From Salmonirosea aquatica (GTDB lineage Bacteria > Bacteroidota > Bacteroidia > Cytophagales > Spirosomataceae): a stretch of DNA of 64,000 bases. Made by a program: the position numbers and the translations under genes. Under the pieces are notes generated by a model. That model searched no databases and was not told the DNA's origin. It saw only the letters and a list, made by a program, of their open reading frames with translations. Numbering within the stretch: the first letter of the stretch is position 1; every line of letters begins with the position of its first letter. Positions 50,938 through 59,891 of the stretch are shown here, in pieces. The DNA lies in NCBI RefSeq assembly GCF_009296315.1, contig NZ_WHLY01000002.1:4686501-4750500 (forward strand), read 5' to 3'.

Positions 50938-52536
50938 TCAATTCAAATTGACCGTCATAGGTTGACTACCCATTTCAACATTGCTAGTTTCACCTTTGAA
51001 GTTACGTCGTTGAACACCTAAAACTTCAATTACATAACGGTCGCCAGGTTCAGCATTGGCAGCAAGAGCAGAAACAGAACCACCACCATTAAGTGTTACC
51101 GGATTGCCTATCCTACGGGAACCACGGGCCAATGAAACCTGAATCTGGGAAACCCGAAATTGAGCATCTTCAGGCGAAAAGTTTTTGAAACTTTCGTCGG
51201 GAATTGCCACTACTTGAATTGAGCGAACGCTGGAAGCTGCGGCTCCTCTGCGTCCATCATAAGCACCTCCATTCACCCGCAATTCAAGCGAAGGCTTAGG
51301 AACAAGTGACACATTAAAAGGGCTTGTACCTAGGACATTACCTTGATTCAAAACTGTGAGTTGCACCTGCTTCCGATTGGGAACAACCGTAATTTTACCC
51401 TTCTGTCCACTCTTAATGACTTCAGCTCCATCTGCTCTAAAATCAGGAGCCCACAAAGCACCCAAAGCTGGACTCACAATACTTAGTTTGTTGGCACAGC
51501 CTAGGTATAAGGGAGGCATGGTACCTGTTTCAATTTGGTAATCTGGCTTAGCAACAAAGTACTCCTGCTCCAGACGGACTGTGGTATCACGTCCAGACGG
51601 AGTAGGGAAAGAAATGACACCCTGTAAAACACGGCGTACTAGTCCATCAGCGCCATAACCACCTCCCTGAGCGGTAAACTCGATAATCCCCTTGCCATTT
51701 TCTACTCGTACCGGAGCACCATTTAGGCTCATGCGGGGTGTAATACCTGAAGCCGAGGCAGCGATAAACATTTCACCCTTATATTTGGTACCTGCTACTA
51801 CGACTTTAGACTCCGAGCTAATCATGGCCAGAATACGGTCAAACTTGATATCGGCGGCTCCTACCTTGCTAGCAAGATAGTTGAGCACTTCGCCCTCCAT
51901 ACGGCGGATATCCGTTTGCTTTTGGCTCAGAACGGCCAAGGCGGCCGCTACGGGCGTTTGATCAAAATTCAATTCCGCAAAGTCTTTGTTGCGTTGATCA
52001 GCCCGATTCTTTGAAATAGGGTCGTCTTTGGCATCCAAAGCCAAGGGTTGAAATTTCTCAGGGCTGTATTGATTGAGCTTCTGCGTAAAATCGTTGAGCG
52101 TTTGCTTCAAGGCATACGCTTTGCCATTTTTCTGCGATCCACTGCCAATCATCAATTCCGCCACTTTTTGTTCTTCCTGCGGGTTTTTGATGCTGCCGTC
52201 TTCTTTCAGGCCCGCACCGGCCTTCGTAATGATTTCCTGCTTAAGAGCGCTCAATTCGCTCACCATACTCGAGGTGAGAGCACGAACTTCGTCGGCTTGC
52301 TTCATCACGGCCACGTCAGCAGCTCGGTTACCCGATTTGTCCACTGCGGCCTTAATTTTCAATACAGTTTCTTGATTTATTTTATTGGCTGCCCCGGAAG
52401 ATAATTCAAGTGAATTATTCAAAAGGATGAATTTTTCGATGATCGCCGAACTTACTTGCAGGGCAAGCATAGCGGTCAATACGAGGTACATCATCCCAAT
52501 CATCTTCTGACGGGGTGTTTCTTTTCCACCTGCCAT
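50938..52536 (-). CDS. gldM: Type IX secretion / gliding motor protein GldM
   Basis: This 532-residue protein has a short cytoplasmic N-terminus, one membrane helix and a long periplasmic rod. The opening KETPRQKMIGMMYLVLTAMLALQVSSAII (4-32) is diagnostic. The periplasmic part is a series of beta-sandwich domains (ITPRMSLNGAPVRVENGKGI, LYLGCANKLSIVSPALGALW, SLELRVNGGAYDGRRGA). GldM and GldL form the proton-driven rotary motor that powers secretion and gliding. It is 54 bases downstream of gldL. Confidence 0.96.
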   Translation of the reverse strand: MAGGKETPRQKMIGMMYLVLTAMLALQVSSAIIEKFILLNNSLELSSGAANKINQETVLKIKAAVDKSGNRAADVAVMKQADEVRALTSSMVSELSALKQEIITKAGAGLKEDGSIKNPQEEQKVAELMIGSGSQKNGKAYALKQTLNDFTQKLNQYSPEKFQPLALDAKDDPISKNRADQRNKDFAELNFDQTPVAAALAVLSQKQTDIRRMEGEVLNYLASKVGAADIKFDRILAMISSESKVVVAGTKYKGEMFIAASASGITPRMSLNGAPVRVENGKGIIEFTAQGGGYGADGLVRRVLQGVISFPTPSGRDTTVRLEQEYFVAKPDYQIETGTMPPLYLGCANKLSIVSPALGALWAPDFRADGAEVIKSGQKGKITVVPNRKQVQLTVLNQGNVLGTSPFNVSLVPKPSLELRVNGGAYDGRRGAAASSVRSIQVVAIPDESFKNFSPEDAQFRVSQIQVSLARGSRRIGNPVTLNGGGSVSALAANAEPGDRYVIEVLGVQRRNFKGETSNVEMGSQPMTVNLN

Positions 52537-52590
52537 AGAATTTAGTGATCTATTATCTTGTGAAGATTAATTAGTTAGAGTTGGGTAAGT

Positions 52591-53409
52591 TTAGGCATTG
52601 CCCCGCATTGCGGTCAACATGCTGCCATATACACTATTGAGTGAAGAAATATTGTTGGTCAATTTTGACATTTCGGCTTTAAAAACCTGCGATTCTTTCG
52701 TAGCTTCCGACATATTGGCCATGGCCGTAGTTAGGTTACCATAGAATGCGTTCATCGCTTTCAGGTGCTTAGTAGTGTCCTGTAGCTCCATTTCATATAC
52801 GGCATTGAGGGCACCCATGTTTTTGGTAATCTGCTGGAATTGCTCCCGGTACGACTGGGCATCCTTGGTAGCATCGGCCATTGAAGACATGGCTGTGATG
52901 GCCACTCCATACGACTTATTCATATCATTGATGGCATTGGAGGCATTTTTTACATTTTTGGCGTAGTCATTCGTGGCTACGGTAGCATCAGTCAGATCAC
53001 CAATTTTGCTGACGCTTTCCGAAAGATTACGGAAACCTTTGCCCAAATTGTCGAAAATATCCGGCGTAATTTTGGCATTGGCTAGCATGGTGTCCATATT
53101 GGCGGTCAGACCATTAGCTTGCGGGCCAGTCGTGCGCAGCGAACCGAGGGGGCCATCATAGTCATCAGCCAATTCGGGGTATACTCTTTCCCAAGCGGGT
53201 TGCCTCTCTACGGGCTGCACGAAAGTTTGAAATGCATAAAGTAGAAATATTACTGCCTCGGTACCCAGTCCAATCGTGAGCATCGGTCCACCCCAGTCAA
53301 AGTGTTGAATCTTGCCTAGAGCGCCCAATATTACCACGGCGGCGCCAGCACTGTAAAAGGTAGGCAGGACTTTATCGAAGAAAGCGTTAGAGCCGTTATT
53401 CTTAGCCAT
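52591..53409 (-). CDS. gldL: Type IX secretion / gliding motor protein GldL
   Basis: This 272-residue inner-membrane protein has two transmembrane helices (VLPTFYSAGAAVVILGALGK and MLTIGLGTEAVIFLLYAFQT, about 13-62) and a long cytoplasmic helical domain (VKNASNAINDMNKSYGVAIT, repeated later as LKAMNAFYGNLTTAMANMSE). The glutamate in the second helix is the proton-path residue in the family. It assembles as a pentamer around the GldM dimer. It lies downstream of gldK across a 118-base gap containing a terminator-like hairpin. Confidence 0.96.
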   Translation of the reverse strand: MAKNNGSNAFFDKVLPTFYSAGAAVVILGALGKIQHFDWGGPMLTIGLGTEAVIFLLYAFQTFVQPVERQPAWERVYPELADDYDGPLGSLRTTGPQANGLTANMDTMLANAKITPDIFDNLGKGFRNLSESVSKIGDLTDATVATNDYAKNVKNASNAINDMNKSYGVAITAMSSMADATKDAQSYREQFQQITKNMGALNAVYEMELQDTTKHLKAMNAFYGNLTTAMANMSEATKESQVFKAEMSKLTNNISSLNSVYGSMLTAMRGNA

Positions 53410-53485
53410 AAAAATTCAGATTGTTAAAATTAATTGAAGGAAAGTGTAAAAGAAATGTTGTTTTGTGAGGTACTCGGGTAAAAAA

Positions 53486-53510
53486 GAAGCAGCGATGATG
53501 CCGCTGCTTC
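53486..53510 (-). terminator. Terminator-like hairpin between gldK and gldL
   Basis: Nine-base perfect stem GAAGCAGCG (53486-53494) / CGCTGCTTC (53502-53510) with a seven-base loop. On the minus strand it is followed by TTTTTT. It lies 18 bases past the gldK stop, so it should reduce transcription into gldLMN. Confidence 0.75.
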
Positions 53511-53527
53511 CTAAGTAATGCTTGTGG

Positions 53528-54601
53528 TTAGCGGCGTTTTCCGGTGGCTCCCCGGCGTCCGTCGAAGTTGTCCATCACGCACCGGAAACCAATAAAGGCA
53601 CGACGCTGCGATTCAAGTTCGTAGGAACGGGTACCTGTCTGCAAGTAATAGGCCACATCTTTCCAGGAACCACCTTTAATTACCTTGCGGGGTTCAGTGG
53701 GGTCATCATTTTCAGGGTTCATATCCCACAGAATGGTGTTGGCATTGTCGGCGTAGGCATCCAGGGTCCATTCCGACACATTACCTGACATATTGTACAG
53801 ACCATATTCGTTGGGGTTATACGCATTGGAAGGAGCCGTGTAAGGGTACCCATCCGCATCATAATTACCGCGCTGAGGCTTGAAGTTAGCCAGAAAGCAG
53901 CCTTTCCCATTCATCGTATAAGGGTTTCCCCAGGGATATTTAGCTCCCTGACGTCCGCCACGGGCGGCCCATTCCCACTCAGCTTCGGAAGGTAGCCGGA
54001 AATTAGGCGAGTGAAACATCCCCTCTTTCAGGCGGTAATCATTGTACAGGTTAGAACGCCACTCGGCAAAATACTTAGCCGCCGTCCAGCTTACACCCAC
54101 CACAGGATAGGTATCGAACGAAGGGTGCATATAATAGTACTCCACCATGGGATCACCGTTCGAGTAGGCGAAGTCTTTCTTCCATACCGTAGTGTCGGGG
54201 TAGTACTTGGTCATGATTTCTTCCTCACCCAATACCGAGATTGAGTCCAGCAGAAGCGCCGTTACAAACTGGCGATACTCGTTGTTGGTAATTTCGGTAT
54301 CATCCATGTAGAACGAGCTGATGGTCACGCGCTTGTTCATGTTCACCATCGTAGCCGCCAGATCCTCATCCGCCTGACCCATGACGAATGATCCCGAAGG
54401 AATCATCACCATACCGGCGGGTGTGGTTTGGCGGTACCCCTTGCGGGCAGTGGCCACCACTTCTCCATTGGCTACTCCAGTTTCCTCTTTTCCTCCCTTA
54501 CCAAATTTTTCCTTGATGAAACCACAACTCTGCAGGAGCATGATTGCGGCCACAAAAAGCAAACCTTTGGAGCCATTTCGATAGAACATGTTAACATTCA
54601 T
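53528..54601 (-). CDS. gldK: Type IX secretion / gliding lipoprotein GldK
   Basis: This 357-residue outer-membrane lipoprotein (lipobox LQSC, Cys26) has an FGE/SUMF1-like fold: MVMIPSGSFVMGQADEDL, YMDDTEITNNEYRQFV, PVVGVSWTAAKYFAEWR, FRLPSEAEWEWAARGG and a C-terminal GSWKDVAYYLQTGTR ... FIGFRCVMDN. It forms the periplasmic PorKN ring with GldN. It lacks the formylglycine-generating cysteines. It is preceded by the porP-like gene, 261 bases upstream on the same strand. The first ATG (54601) is used; a second is at 54589. Confidence 0.95.
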   Translation of the reverse strand: MNVNMFYRNGSKGLLFVAAIMLLQSCGFIKEKFGKGGKEETGVANGEVVATARKGYRQTTPAGMVMIPSGSFVMGQADEDLAATMVNMNKRVTISSFYMDDTEITNNEYRQFVTALLLDSISVLGEEEIMTKYYPDTTVWKKDFAYSNGDPMVEYYYMHPSFDTYPVVGVSWTAAKYFAEWRSNLYNDYRLKEGMFHSPNFRLPSEAEWEWAARGGRQGAKYPWGNPYTMNGKGCFLANFKPQRGNYDADGYPYTAPSNAYNPNEYGLYNMSGNVSEWTLDAYADNANTILWDMNPENDDPTEPRKVIKGGSWKDVAYYLQTGTRSYELESQRRAFIGFRCVMDNFDGRRGATGKRR

Positions 54602-54862
54602 GGTGGTTTACGCTATGTTATTTGATTGATATCCGTTTAAAAACGATAAGTGATTGTGGTCTAGTATATGCAAAAAAACCGATTAGGGCCGATAATTCAA
54701 ATTTATATTCTCTCATTCCGTACCTAACGAAATCATGATCTATTTGGTATGAATGCGGATTTATTTCAAATAAATTCCCCAAAAGTACGGTTTGGTTTCC
54801 AAACACACCAACTACAACTACGTCAAATACCTAAGAATCGACGCTTAAAAGATGACATTTCT
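54602..54862. other. AT-rich spacer between gldK and the porP-like gene
   Basis: There is no gene in these 261 bases. The stretch is AT-rich with several short T and A tracts and probably holds the gldK promoter, but no clean TTTG/TAnnTTTG pair could be assigned. Confidence 0.5.
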
Positions 54863-55819
54863 TTAAAAACGGAATCGTGGAGTCCGCACAATGGTTTTCT
54901 TGCCCAATTTCGGGGCGGGTAATCGGTAGGAAAGCAACACCTCGAACGAAGATGGAGTCTTCAGGCTGGTCGCGCCGGTCACGATATCGTAAGCTCCTGA
55001 AAGCCGCAACGATTGGTTCTGCAAAAGATTGATTCCGCCCATCAGAATAATTGCATCCTGTGCCCGGTAGGAAGCTCCGGCCCAATAACGCTGGTTGTAG
55101 GTCACCATTGCGCCTCCTTCGACTGAAAATGCAGATAGGTCGGACTTGCCCATCACAAAAGGCTGTACTTCGAAAAGGTACCCTACCTCCAGATTGACCC
55201 CACCATTGACGTAATACGTAGGGATAAGGGGGTTCGTGGCGTTGTCAGAGCCCAGAGTGTATTTCGATTTGAGCAGGTGATTCACTGAAACACCCACGTA
55301 GTAGCCCGTAGTTTCGTAACGAACACCAAGATTCACATCGGGGTGCATTTCGCCCACAACGCCCGTCCCAATCAGCGGGTCACCTGGCTCGTTGGGGCGC
55401 AATAGGTTATAATTAAGCGCCATACGATAAAGTCCTACGCTACCTCCCAAGGCCAGGGTACCATTGCTGAGGGCCAATCGATACGCCGCAGCCAATTGAA
55501 AACTCTGGTTGGTGAGCGCTCCGATCTTGTCGTTGTAGGCCGTAAAGCCCAAGCCCAGATTCTTAATGGGCACACTGGCCGAAAAAAACTGAGTGGTAGG
55601 TGCCCCGCCCTCATCAAAGGTACCCTGGTAGCCGGAGTATTGCGTCCGATGCATGAGTTGAAAGCGTGTGGCACCATCCGCTCCGGCAGCGGCCGGGTTA
55701 AAATAAAGCTGATTGAGCTGAAACTGGCTGAATTGGGTAGGCTGTTGGCCAAAAGCAAGGGTAGAGAACAGTAAGCCGCCCGCCGTCAGTAAAATAGTGG
55801 TATAAATGCTTCGTAACAT
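54863..55819 (-). CDS. PorP/SprF family type IX secretion outer membrane protein
   Basis: This 318-residue barrel has a signal peptide (TTILLTAGGLLFSTLAFGQQ) and the PorP/SprF opening PTQFSQFQLNQLYFNPAAAGADG, then repeated strands such as NLGLGFTAYNDKIGALTNQS, GYYVGVSVNHLLKSKYTLGSD and FEVLLSYRLPAPK, ending with a terminal aromatic (RFRF). PorP-type proteins bind peripheral partners (PorE/PG anchors) or act with SprB-like adhesins. The position just upstream of gldKLMN is the standard gene order, supporting a core PorP role. Confidence 0.9.
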   Translation of the reverse strand: MLRSIYTTILLTAGGLLFSTLAFGQQPTQFSQFQLNQLYFNPAAAGADGATRFQLMHRTQYSGYQGTFDEGGAPTTQFFSASVPIKNLGLGFTAYNDKIGALTNQSFQLAAAYRLALSNGTLALGGSVGLYRMALNYNLLRPNEPGDPLIGTGVVGEMHPDVNLGVRYETTGYYVGVSVNHLLKSKYTLGSDNATNPLIPTYYVNGGVNLEVGYLFEVQPFVMGKSDLSAFSVEGGAMVTYNQRYWAGASYRAQDAIILMGGINLLQNQSLRLSGAYDIVTGATSLKTPSSFEVLLSYRLPAPKLGKKTIVRTPRFRF

Positions 55820-55917
55820 ACAGGCTGGTAATAGTCGTATTCAATAGAGAGTACAAACCTTATTCCGAAAAGTTTACAGGATAACGCATATTCAAGAAAA
55901 AAATTGAGAAAAACGAC

Positions 55918-55942
55918 GAAGGCCGAAAAAAAATCGGCCTTC
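55918..55942 (-). terminator. Rho-independent terminator after hemD
   Basis: Nine-base stem GAAGGCCGA (55918-55926) / TCGGCCTTC (55934-55942) lies 7 bases past the hemD stop, with a T-rich stretch beyond it on the minus strand. It separates hemD from the porP-gld genes. Confidence 0.8.
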
Positions 55943-55948
55943 GGTTTG

Positions 55949-56734
55949 TCATTGAATATGGTTAGCTTTTCGTATGTACAGCTCCAGAGCACCGTTCATA
56001 GACGGGGCGTTGGGCAGGGGAGCCAAAATGTCCAGGAACAGACCGGCCTCTTCGACGGCCTTGGCGGTAGTGGACCCAAAGGCGGCAATACGGGTTTTGT
56101 TCTGCTTGAAGTCGGGGAAATTATCGTAAAGCGACTTGATGCCCGACGGACTGAAGAAGGCGATGATGTCATAGTATACATCTTCCAGATCCGACAGATC
56201 GGCCGAAACGGTCTGATACATCGTGGCTTCGGTAAAATGAAGATCTTCGGTATCGGCAAATTCGGGGATATCGTTCTTACGAACATCCGAGCAAGGATAG
56301 AGAAATTTCTCGTTCTTGTGCTTGCGGATCAGCTCGATCAGCTCCACGGCCGTCTTGGTACCGTTAAAGATTTTCCGTTTGCGGATGATGATGTACTTCT
56401 GCAGGTAATTGGCGGTCTGTTCGGAAATACAAAAGTACTTCATGTCAGCAGGTACCTCGATCCGACCTTCCTGGCAGATGCGGAAAAAGTGGTCAATGGC
56501 ATTACGACTCGTAAAGATGATGGCAGTGTGGTCCAGAATGTTTACTTTTTGCTTCCGAAACTCCTTGAACGACACGCCATCTACTTTAATAAAGGGCCGG
56601 AAGTCAACTTTGATGTTGTATTTCCGAGCCAGCTCGAAATACGGGGAATTTTCATCGGCAGGTCGTGACTGGCTAACCAGGATACTTGTTACCTTATTGA
56701 GCCGATCCTGATCAAATTTGATGGTCTCACTCAT
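55949..56734 (-). CDS. hemD: Uroporphyrinogen-III synthase
   Basis: This 261-residue HemD-family enzyme cyclises hydroxymethylbilane to uroporphyrinogen III in heme synthesis. Two alternating Rossmann-like domains are connected by two strands: ILVSQSRPADENSPYFELARKYNIKVDFRP at the start, HTAIIFTSRNAIDHFF near 85-100, KFLYPCSDVRKNDIPEF near 150 and IIAFFSPSGIKSLYDNFP plus AAFGSTTAKAVEEAGL toward the end. It is poorly conserved in general, but the FTSRNA and FGSTTA segments are typical of the Bacteroidota form. It is preceded by a DUF4271-type gene, a common neighbour. Confidence 0.92.
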   Translation of the reverse strand: MSETIKFDQDRLNKVTSILVSQSRPADENSPYFELARKYNIKVDFRPFIKVDGVSFKEFRKQKVNILDHTAIIFTSRNAIDHFFRICQEGRIEVPADMKYFCISEQTANYLQKYIIIRKRKIFNGTKTAVELIELIRKHKNEKFLYPCSDVRKNDIPEFADTEDLHFTEATMYQTVSADLSDLEDVYYDIIAFFSPSGIKSLYDNFPDFKQNKTRIAAFGSTTAKAVEEAGLFLDILAPLPNAPSMNGALELYIRKANHIQ

Positions 56735-56778
56735 GTAATCTTTCTATTGGGTTATGGCATGAAAAGCATCCTTAAGAA

Positions 56779-57966
56779 CTAGTTGGCAAACTTAACGCCA
56801 ACGATGAGGGGTATGATTTCAATGACGCAAAGGTACGAAAATAAATACAGATTTATAAACTGACCGGAGGAGTTGGTAAATATGTAAAGAAGCCCGAAAC
56901 GCGCCAGGTAGTAGAAAATAGCTATGTATAATAGGTAGGGGCCAAGCTGCCGAAACCAGAGTGGATTCTGGAGTGATATCCCGAAAAAAACGATGATGCA
57001 GACTCCATAAAAGATATAGGAGAGTTGCAAAGCCCGGATGTAATGGCTGTTGACGATCCGATCGAGATTCAGTACGCCGCTGACTATTTCCATCATGATG
57101 AATTTCAGGAACAGCAGTCCTAAGAATAGAAACGTGAGTTTGGCTGAGTCTGTAAGGAAATCAGTTAAGGTAGTCCCATCAGATAAAAAACCGCTGGTAG
57201 CAAATAAATCGAATCCATAATGGGCCAGAAAAAGGATCAGGTACCCTATAGCCATACTCACAATCAGAGCGATCATGAACATGAAGCGCCCGTAGGGGCG
57301 GTTGAAACGATACAGGTCATTTCGCTCACTCCGATCGAAAAAATCGGCCGGAGTGATGAACCGGCGGAAGAGCGAGGGTGACCCGGCATAGGTAAAAAGA
57401 GTAAGTACCAAAAGCAACAGAATCAGCAGTACAGAAAAATCACCGAACGGAGAAGTACGCAGGGGCTTGATGTTGATGAAAGAAAGGGGGCTGGACTTCG
57501 CGGTAGTACCAGGGGTGGCCGTGGTTCTTTTGGCATGACCGATCAGAACGGTTTTGTCTTCTTTCCCGGCCGAACCGTACAGCGTGAGCAGAATTTCGTC
57601 TTTTTTATAAAGTTTACGCAGGCTGTCGACACTCAAAACAAGCCACTCATCGGGAGTGAGTTTTTTTTGCAAAGCCCCTTCCACGAACAGATAGTTTTCT
57701 TTTGAAGTCGAAATGAGCAGGTCGTAACGGCGGTTCTTCAAAAGATCAACCAGCAAGCTGACCGACAGATCGGTTTCGTTCAGAGCACTGGAATAGGGGA
57801 TATAATTATTATACTGACTGCTGTACACCAGCCAATCGTTTGTGAAGTCGTACACCAGGTAATGGCTACCTTCGGGCCCCACCTCATTGGCCGCCCGGGC
57901 CGACGGAGCAAAGAAGCCCAAAAGGACTAAAAACATTAGGGTGATCGAGCGATGGTACCGTTTCAT
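56779..57966 (-). CDS. DUF4271-type multi-pass membrane protein
   Basis: This 395-residue protein is started at ATG 57966; the frame runs back to 58098 but would overlap sucD. It has a signal peptide (LMFLVLLGFFAPSARAANE), a soluble periplasmic region (about 25-170) and then about seven membrane helices (FSVLLILLLLVLTLFTYAG, FMIALIVSMAIGYLILFLAH, YLFSYLCVIEIIPLIVGVKFAN). The overall arrangement, with a FDRSERNDLYRFNRP linker and hemD immediately downstream, matches DUF4271 proteins of Bacteroidota. Function unknown; a membrane role tied to heme or T9SS genes is only suggested by context. Confidence 0.8.
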   Translation of the reverse strand: MKRYHRSITLMFLVLLGFFAPSARAANEVGPEGSHYLVYDFTNDWLVYSSQYNNYIPYSSALNETDLSVSLLVDLLKNRRYDLLISTSKENYLFVEGALQKKLTPDEWLVLSVDSLRKLYKKDEILLTLYGSAGKEDKTVLIGHAKRTTATPGTTAKSSPLSFINIKPLRTSPFGDFSVLLILLLLVLTLFTYAGSPSLFRRFITPADFFDRSERNDLYRFNRPYGRFMFMIALIVSMAIGYLILFLAHYGFDLFATSGFLSDGTTLTDFLTDSAKLTFLFLGLLFLKFIMMEIVSGVLNLDRIVNSHYIRALQLSYIFYGVCIIVFFGISLQNPLWFRQLGPYLLYIAIFYYLARFGLLYIFTNSSGQFINLYLFSYLCVIEIIPLIVGVKFAN

Positions 57967-57972
57967 ACTACC

Positions 57973-58002
57973 AAAAAAGGGCGGGGTTCCCCCAGCCCTT
58001 TT
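57973..58002 (-). terminator. Rho-independent terminator after sucD
   Basis: Stem AAAAGGGC/GCCCTTTT enclosing GGGG/CCCC pairs with a short loop lies 23 bases past the sucD stop; on the minus strand the hairpin is followed by TTTTTT. Confidence 0.8.
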
Positions 58003-58025
58003 CGTTCTGCTATAATCGTTTCTAT

Positions 58026-58904
58026 TTATTTCTTTCCCAGGGCAATCAGCATCGTTTCGCCAATCACCGCGGGTGATTCGGCCACGTGGATGCCACATTC
58101 ACGCATAATACGCATTTTGGCCTCGGCCGTATCGTCGGCACCGCCAATGATGGCACCGGCGTGGCCCATCCGGCGGCCTTTGGGAGCGGTTTGACCGGCT
58201 ATGAAGCCTACGACAGGTTTGATGTTACCGACTTGCTGCACATAGCGGGCTGCTTCGGCTTCCATGCTTCCCCCGATTTCGCCAATCATCACGATGGCTT
58301 CGGTTTCGGGATCGTTCATCAGGAGTTCTACGGCTTCCTTGGTAGTAGTACCAATGATAGGATCGCCCCCAATCCCGATTGCGGTAGTTTGGCCCAACCC
58401 CGAGCGGGTGAGCTGATCTACGGCTTCATACGTGAGCGTCCCGGATTTGGACACAATACCCACGGTACCTTTCTTGAAAATAAAACCGGGCATAATACCC
58501 ACTTTGCACTCTTCGGCCGTAATCACTCCGGGGCAGTTGGGGCCGATCAGGCGGCAGTTTTTTCCTTTCAGATACTCTTTGGCCATCATCATGTCTTTGG
58601 TCGGGATACCCTCGGTAATACACACGATCACACCAATGCCTGCGTCGGCTGCTTCCATGATGGCGTCACTGGCAAAAGCCGGGGGAACAAATATAATGGA
58701 CACGTCAGCACCAGTGGCCCGCACGGCCAGATCGACGGTGTTGAAAACAGGACGATCCAGGTGGCTCATGCCGCCTTTGCCAGGTGTAACTCCACCTACC
58801 ACGGAAGTACCATACTCAATCATCTGCTGGGCGTGAAAAGACCCTTCGGAACCGGTGAATCCCTGTACAATGATTTTTGAATTCTTATTTACTAAAACGC
58901 TCAT
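58026..58904 (-). CDS. sucD: Succinyl-CoA synthetase subunit alpha
   Basis: This 292-residue alpha subunit binds CoA and carries the phosphohistidine, His248 in [12 protein letters not shown]. The N-terminal CoA-binding domain opens with [20 protein letters not shown]; the [20 protein letters not shown] and [16 protein letters not shown] segments are highly conserved. With SucC it converts succinyl-CoA to succinate with nucleoside triphosphate formation in the TCA cycle. sucC is not adjacent, as is usual in Bacteroidota. Length is normal. Confidence 0.96.
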   Translation of the reverse strand: MSVLVNKNSKIIVQGFTGSEGSFHAQQMIEYGTSVVGGVTPGKGGMSHLDRPVFNTVDLAVRATGADVSIIFVPPAFASDAIMEAADAGIGVIVCITEGIPTKDMMMAKEYLKGKNCRLIGPNCPGVITAEECKVGIMPGFIFKKGTVGIVSKSGTLTYEAVDQLTRSGLGQTTAIGIGGDPIIGTTTKEAVELLMNDPETEAIVMIGEIGGSMEAEAARYVQQVGNIKPVVGFIAGQTAPKGRRMGHAGAIIGGADDTAEAKMRIMRECGIHVAESPAVIGETMLIALGKK

Positions 58905-59056
58905 AGATAGTGCTGGAACGGGTACGCCCGCGCGATTTGGATTCTGGAGACTGGACTTTTATAACTATAAATACTGTATAAAGAAATCGATTCAGGTCAG
59001 GAAACGGTTGGATATACAGGAGGTGTTACTTTTTTCAGGACAGGTTCGAAAAGTAC

Positions 59057-59085
59057 CATCCTACTTTTTCGGTAAAAGTAGGATG
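59057..59085. other. Unassigned hairpin between divergent genes
   Basis: Perfect twelve-base inverted repeat (CATCCTACTTTT / AAAAGTAGGATG) with a small loop, in the 202-base spacer between sucD and the divergent membrane-protein gene. It follows no gene, so a terminator role is unlikely; an operator or 5' leader stem is possible. Confidence 0.6.
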
Positions 59086-59166
59086 AAATGCCCTAGGTAG
59101 CAAATTGTGGTAAGAATTTGTAAATTGCCCTTCTGCTATTTCAAACCCACAGCCCTACGAATCCGC

Positions 59167-59760
59167 ATGGTCCTGAACAGTCTGTCTGAACTGATTCTCA
59201 GTATCACGGCCTTTGCCGTCTTCCTTGTCTATTTCCAGAAACAACCCATATATAGTCGCCTGCTATGGGGAGTTTTTTTTATCACTCTGTCTGTCACTTC
59301 CCTGATGGCAGTACTGTGGTACGTGGGTTGGGAAGGGCTGTCGCCCGTGGTGGAGTCATTACGCCGACTCGATGCCACGTTGGGACCCCTGTGCATGATG
59401 GTAGGTACCTGGCTATTGATCAGTCATTCCGTGGCTACCCGCTTTACCTTTTGGGCAACCATCGGCACCGGCACAGGATTGTTCCTGGGGTTGGCCGCAT
59501 ACCGATTGAGTCCCCTGATTCAGGTCGTGCAGCCGCTGTGCATCGTCATTGCCCTGCTCATTGCGTGCTGGGGCTTGTTGCAAAAGCAGAAAAGTGCTTT
59601 GTGGGTGGTTTTTGCCATGACGATCTTGGCGTTGTCGAGTAAGCTGAGGTTGGAACTGAATCCCGCGGTAGCCTTTGGTCCGTACCACATCCTAGTGGCG
59701 GCTTCGACGTTTTGCTTGGGCAAAGCCGTCGAAGCCGAGTACAGAATTCTCTTTAAGTAA
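59167..59760 (+). CDS. Seven-helix membrane protein (DUF6962-like)
   Basis: This 197-residue membrane protein starts at ATG 59167; an earlier in-frame ATG at 59107 adds 20 residues with a poor start. About six or seven helices are visible (LILSITAFAVFLVYFQ, LLWGVFFITLSVTSLMAVLW, WATIGTGTGLFLGLAAYRL, LCIVIALLIACWGLL). Conserved-looking residues include AFGPYHILVAASTFCLGKA near the end, where the histidine lies in the last helix, resembling a 7-TM family of unknown function. No signal peptide. The role is unknown. Confidence 0.65.
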   Translation: MVLNSLSELILSITAFAVFLVYFQKQPIYSRLLWGVFFITLSVTSLMAVLWYVGWEGLSPVVESLRRLDATLGPLCMMVGTWLLISHSVATRFTFWATIGTGTGLFLGLAAYRLSPLIQVVQPLCIVIALLIACWGLLQKQKSALWVVFAMTILALSSKLRLELNPAVAFGPYHILVAASTFCLGKAVEAEYRILFK

Positions 59761-59803
59761 GGGGCAAAAGAACAGAGGAACAAAGGCACAAAGTTATTCT
59801 GGA
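59761..59803. repeat. Degenerate short repeat after the membrane-protein gene
   Basis: The bases directly after the stop codon hold a loose 7-8-base repeat (AAAGAAC, AGAGGAAC, AAAGGCAC, AAAGTT). It resembles the exact repeats found at other gene ends in this window. Confidence 0.6.
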
Positions 59804-59840
59804 TTGTAGAGTAGGTACCGCAGTTGGCTGAATTTGCCTT

Positions 59841-59888
59841 CAACAATTCAACAATTCAACAATTCAACAATTCAACAATTCAACAATC
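59841..59888. repeat. Tandem octanucleotide repeat (five-plus copies of CAACAATT)
   Basis: Five perfect copies of CAACAATT plus a sixth with one change occupy 59841-59888, three bases from the stop codon of the convergent MFS gene. A perfect array of this kind is prone to slippage. Confidence 0.95.
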
Positions 59889-59891
59889 TCT

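Noticed and set aside
55904-56668. A 254-codon plus-strand frame opposite hemD
   Set aside because: HemD is well supported in length and motifs; the antisense frame crosses the terminator hairpin and lacks features.
58086-58880. A 264-codon plus-strand frame opposite sucD
   Set aside because: SucD is highly conserved over its full length, so this is a shadow frame.
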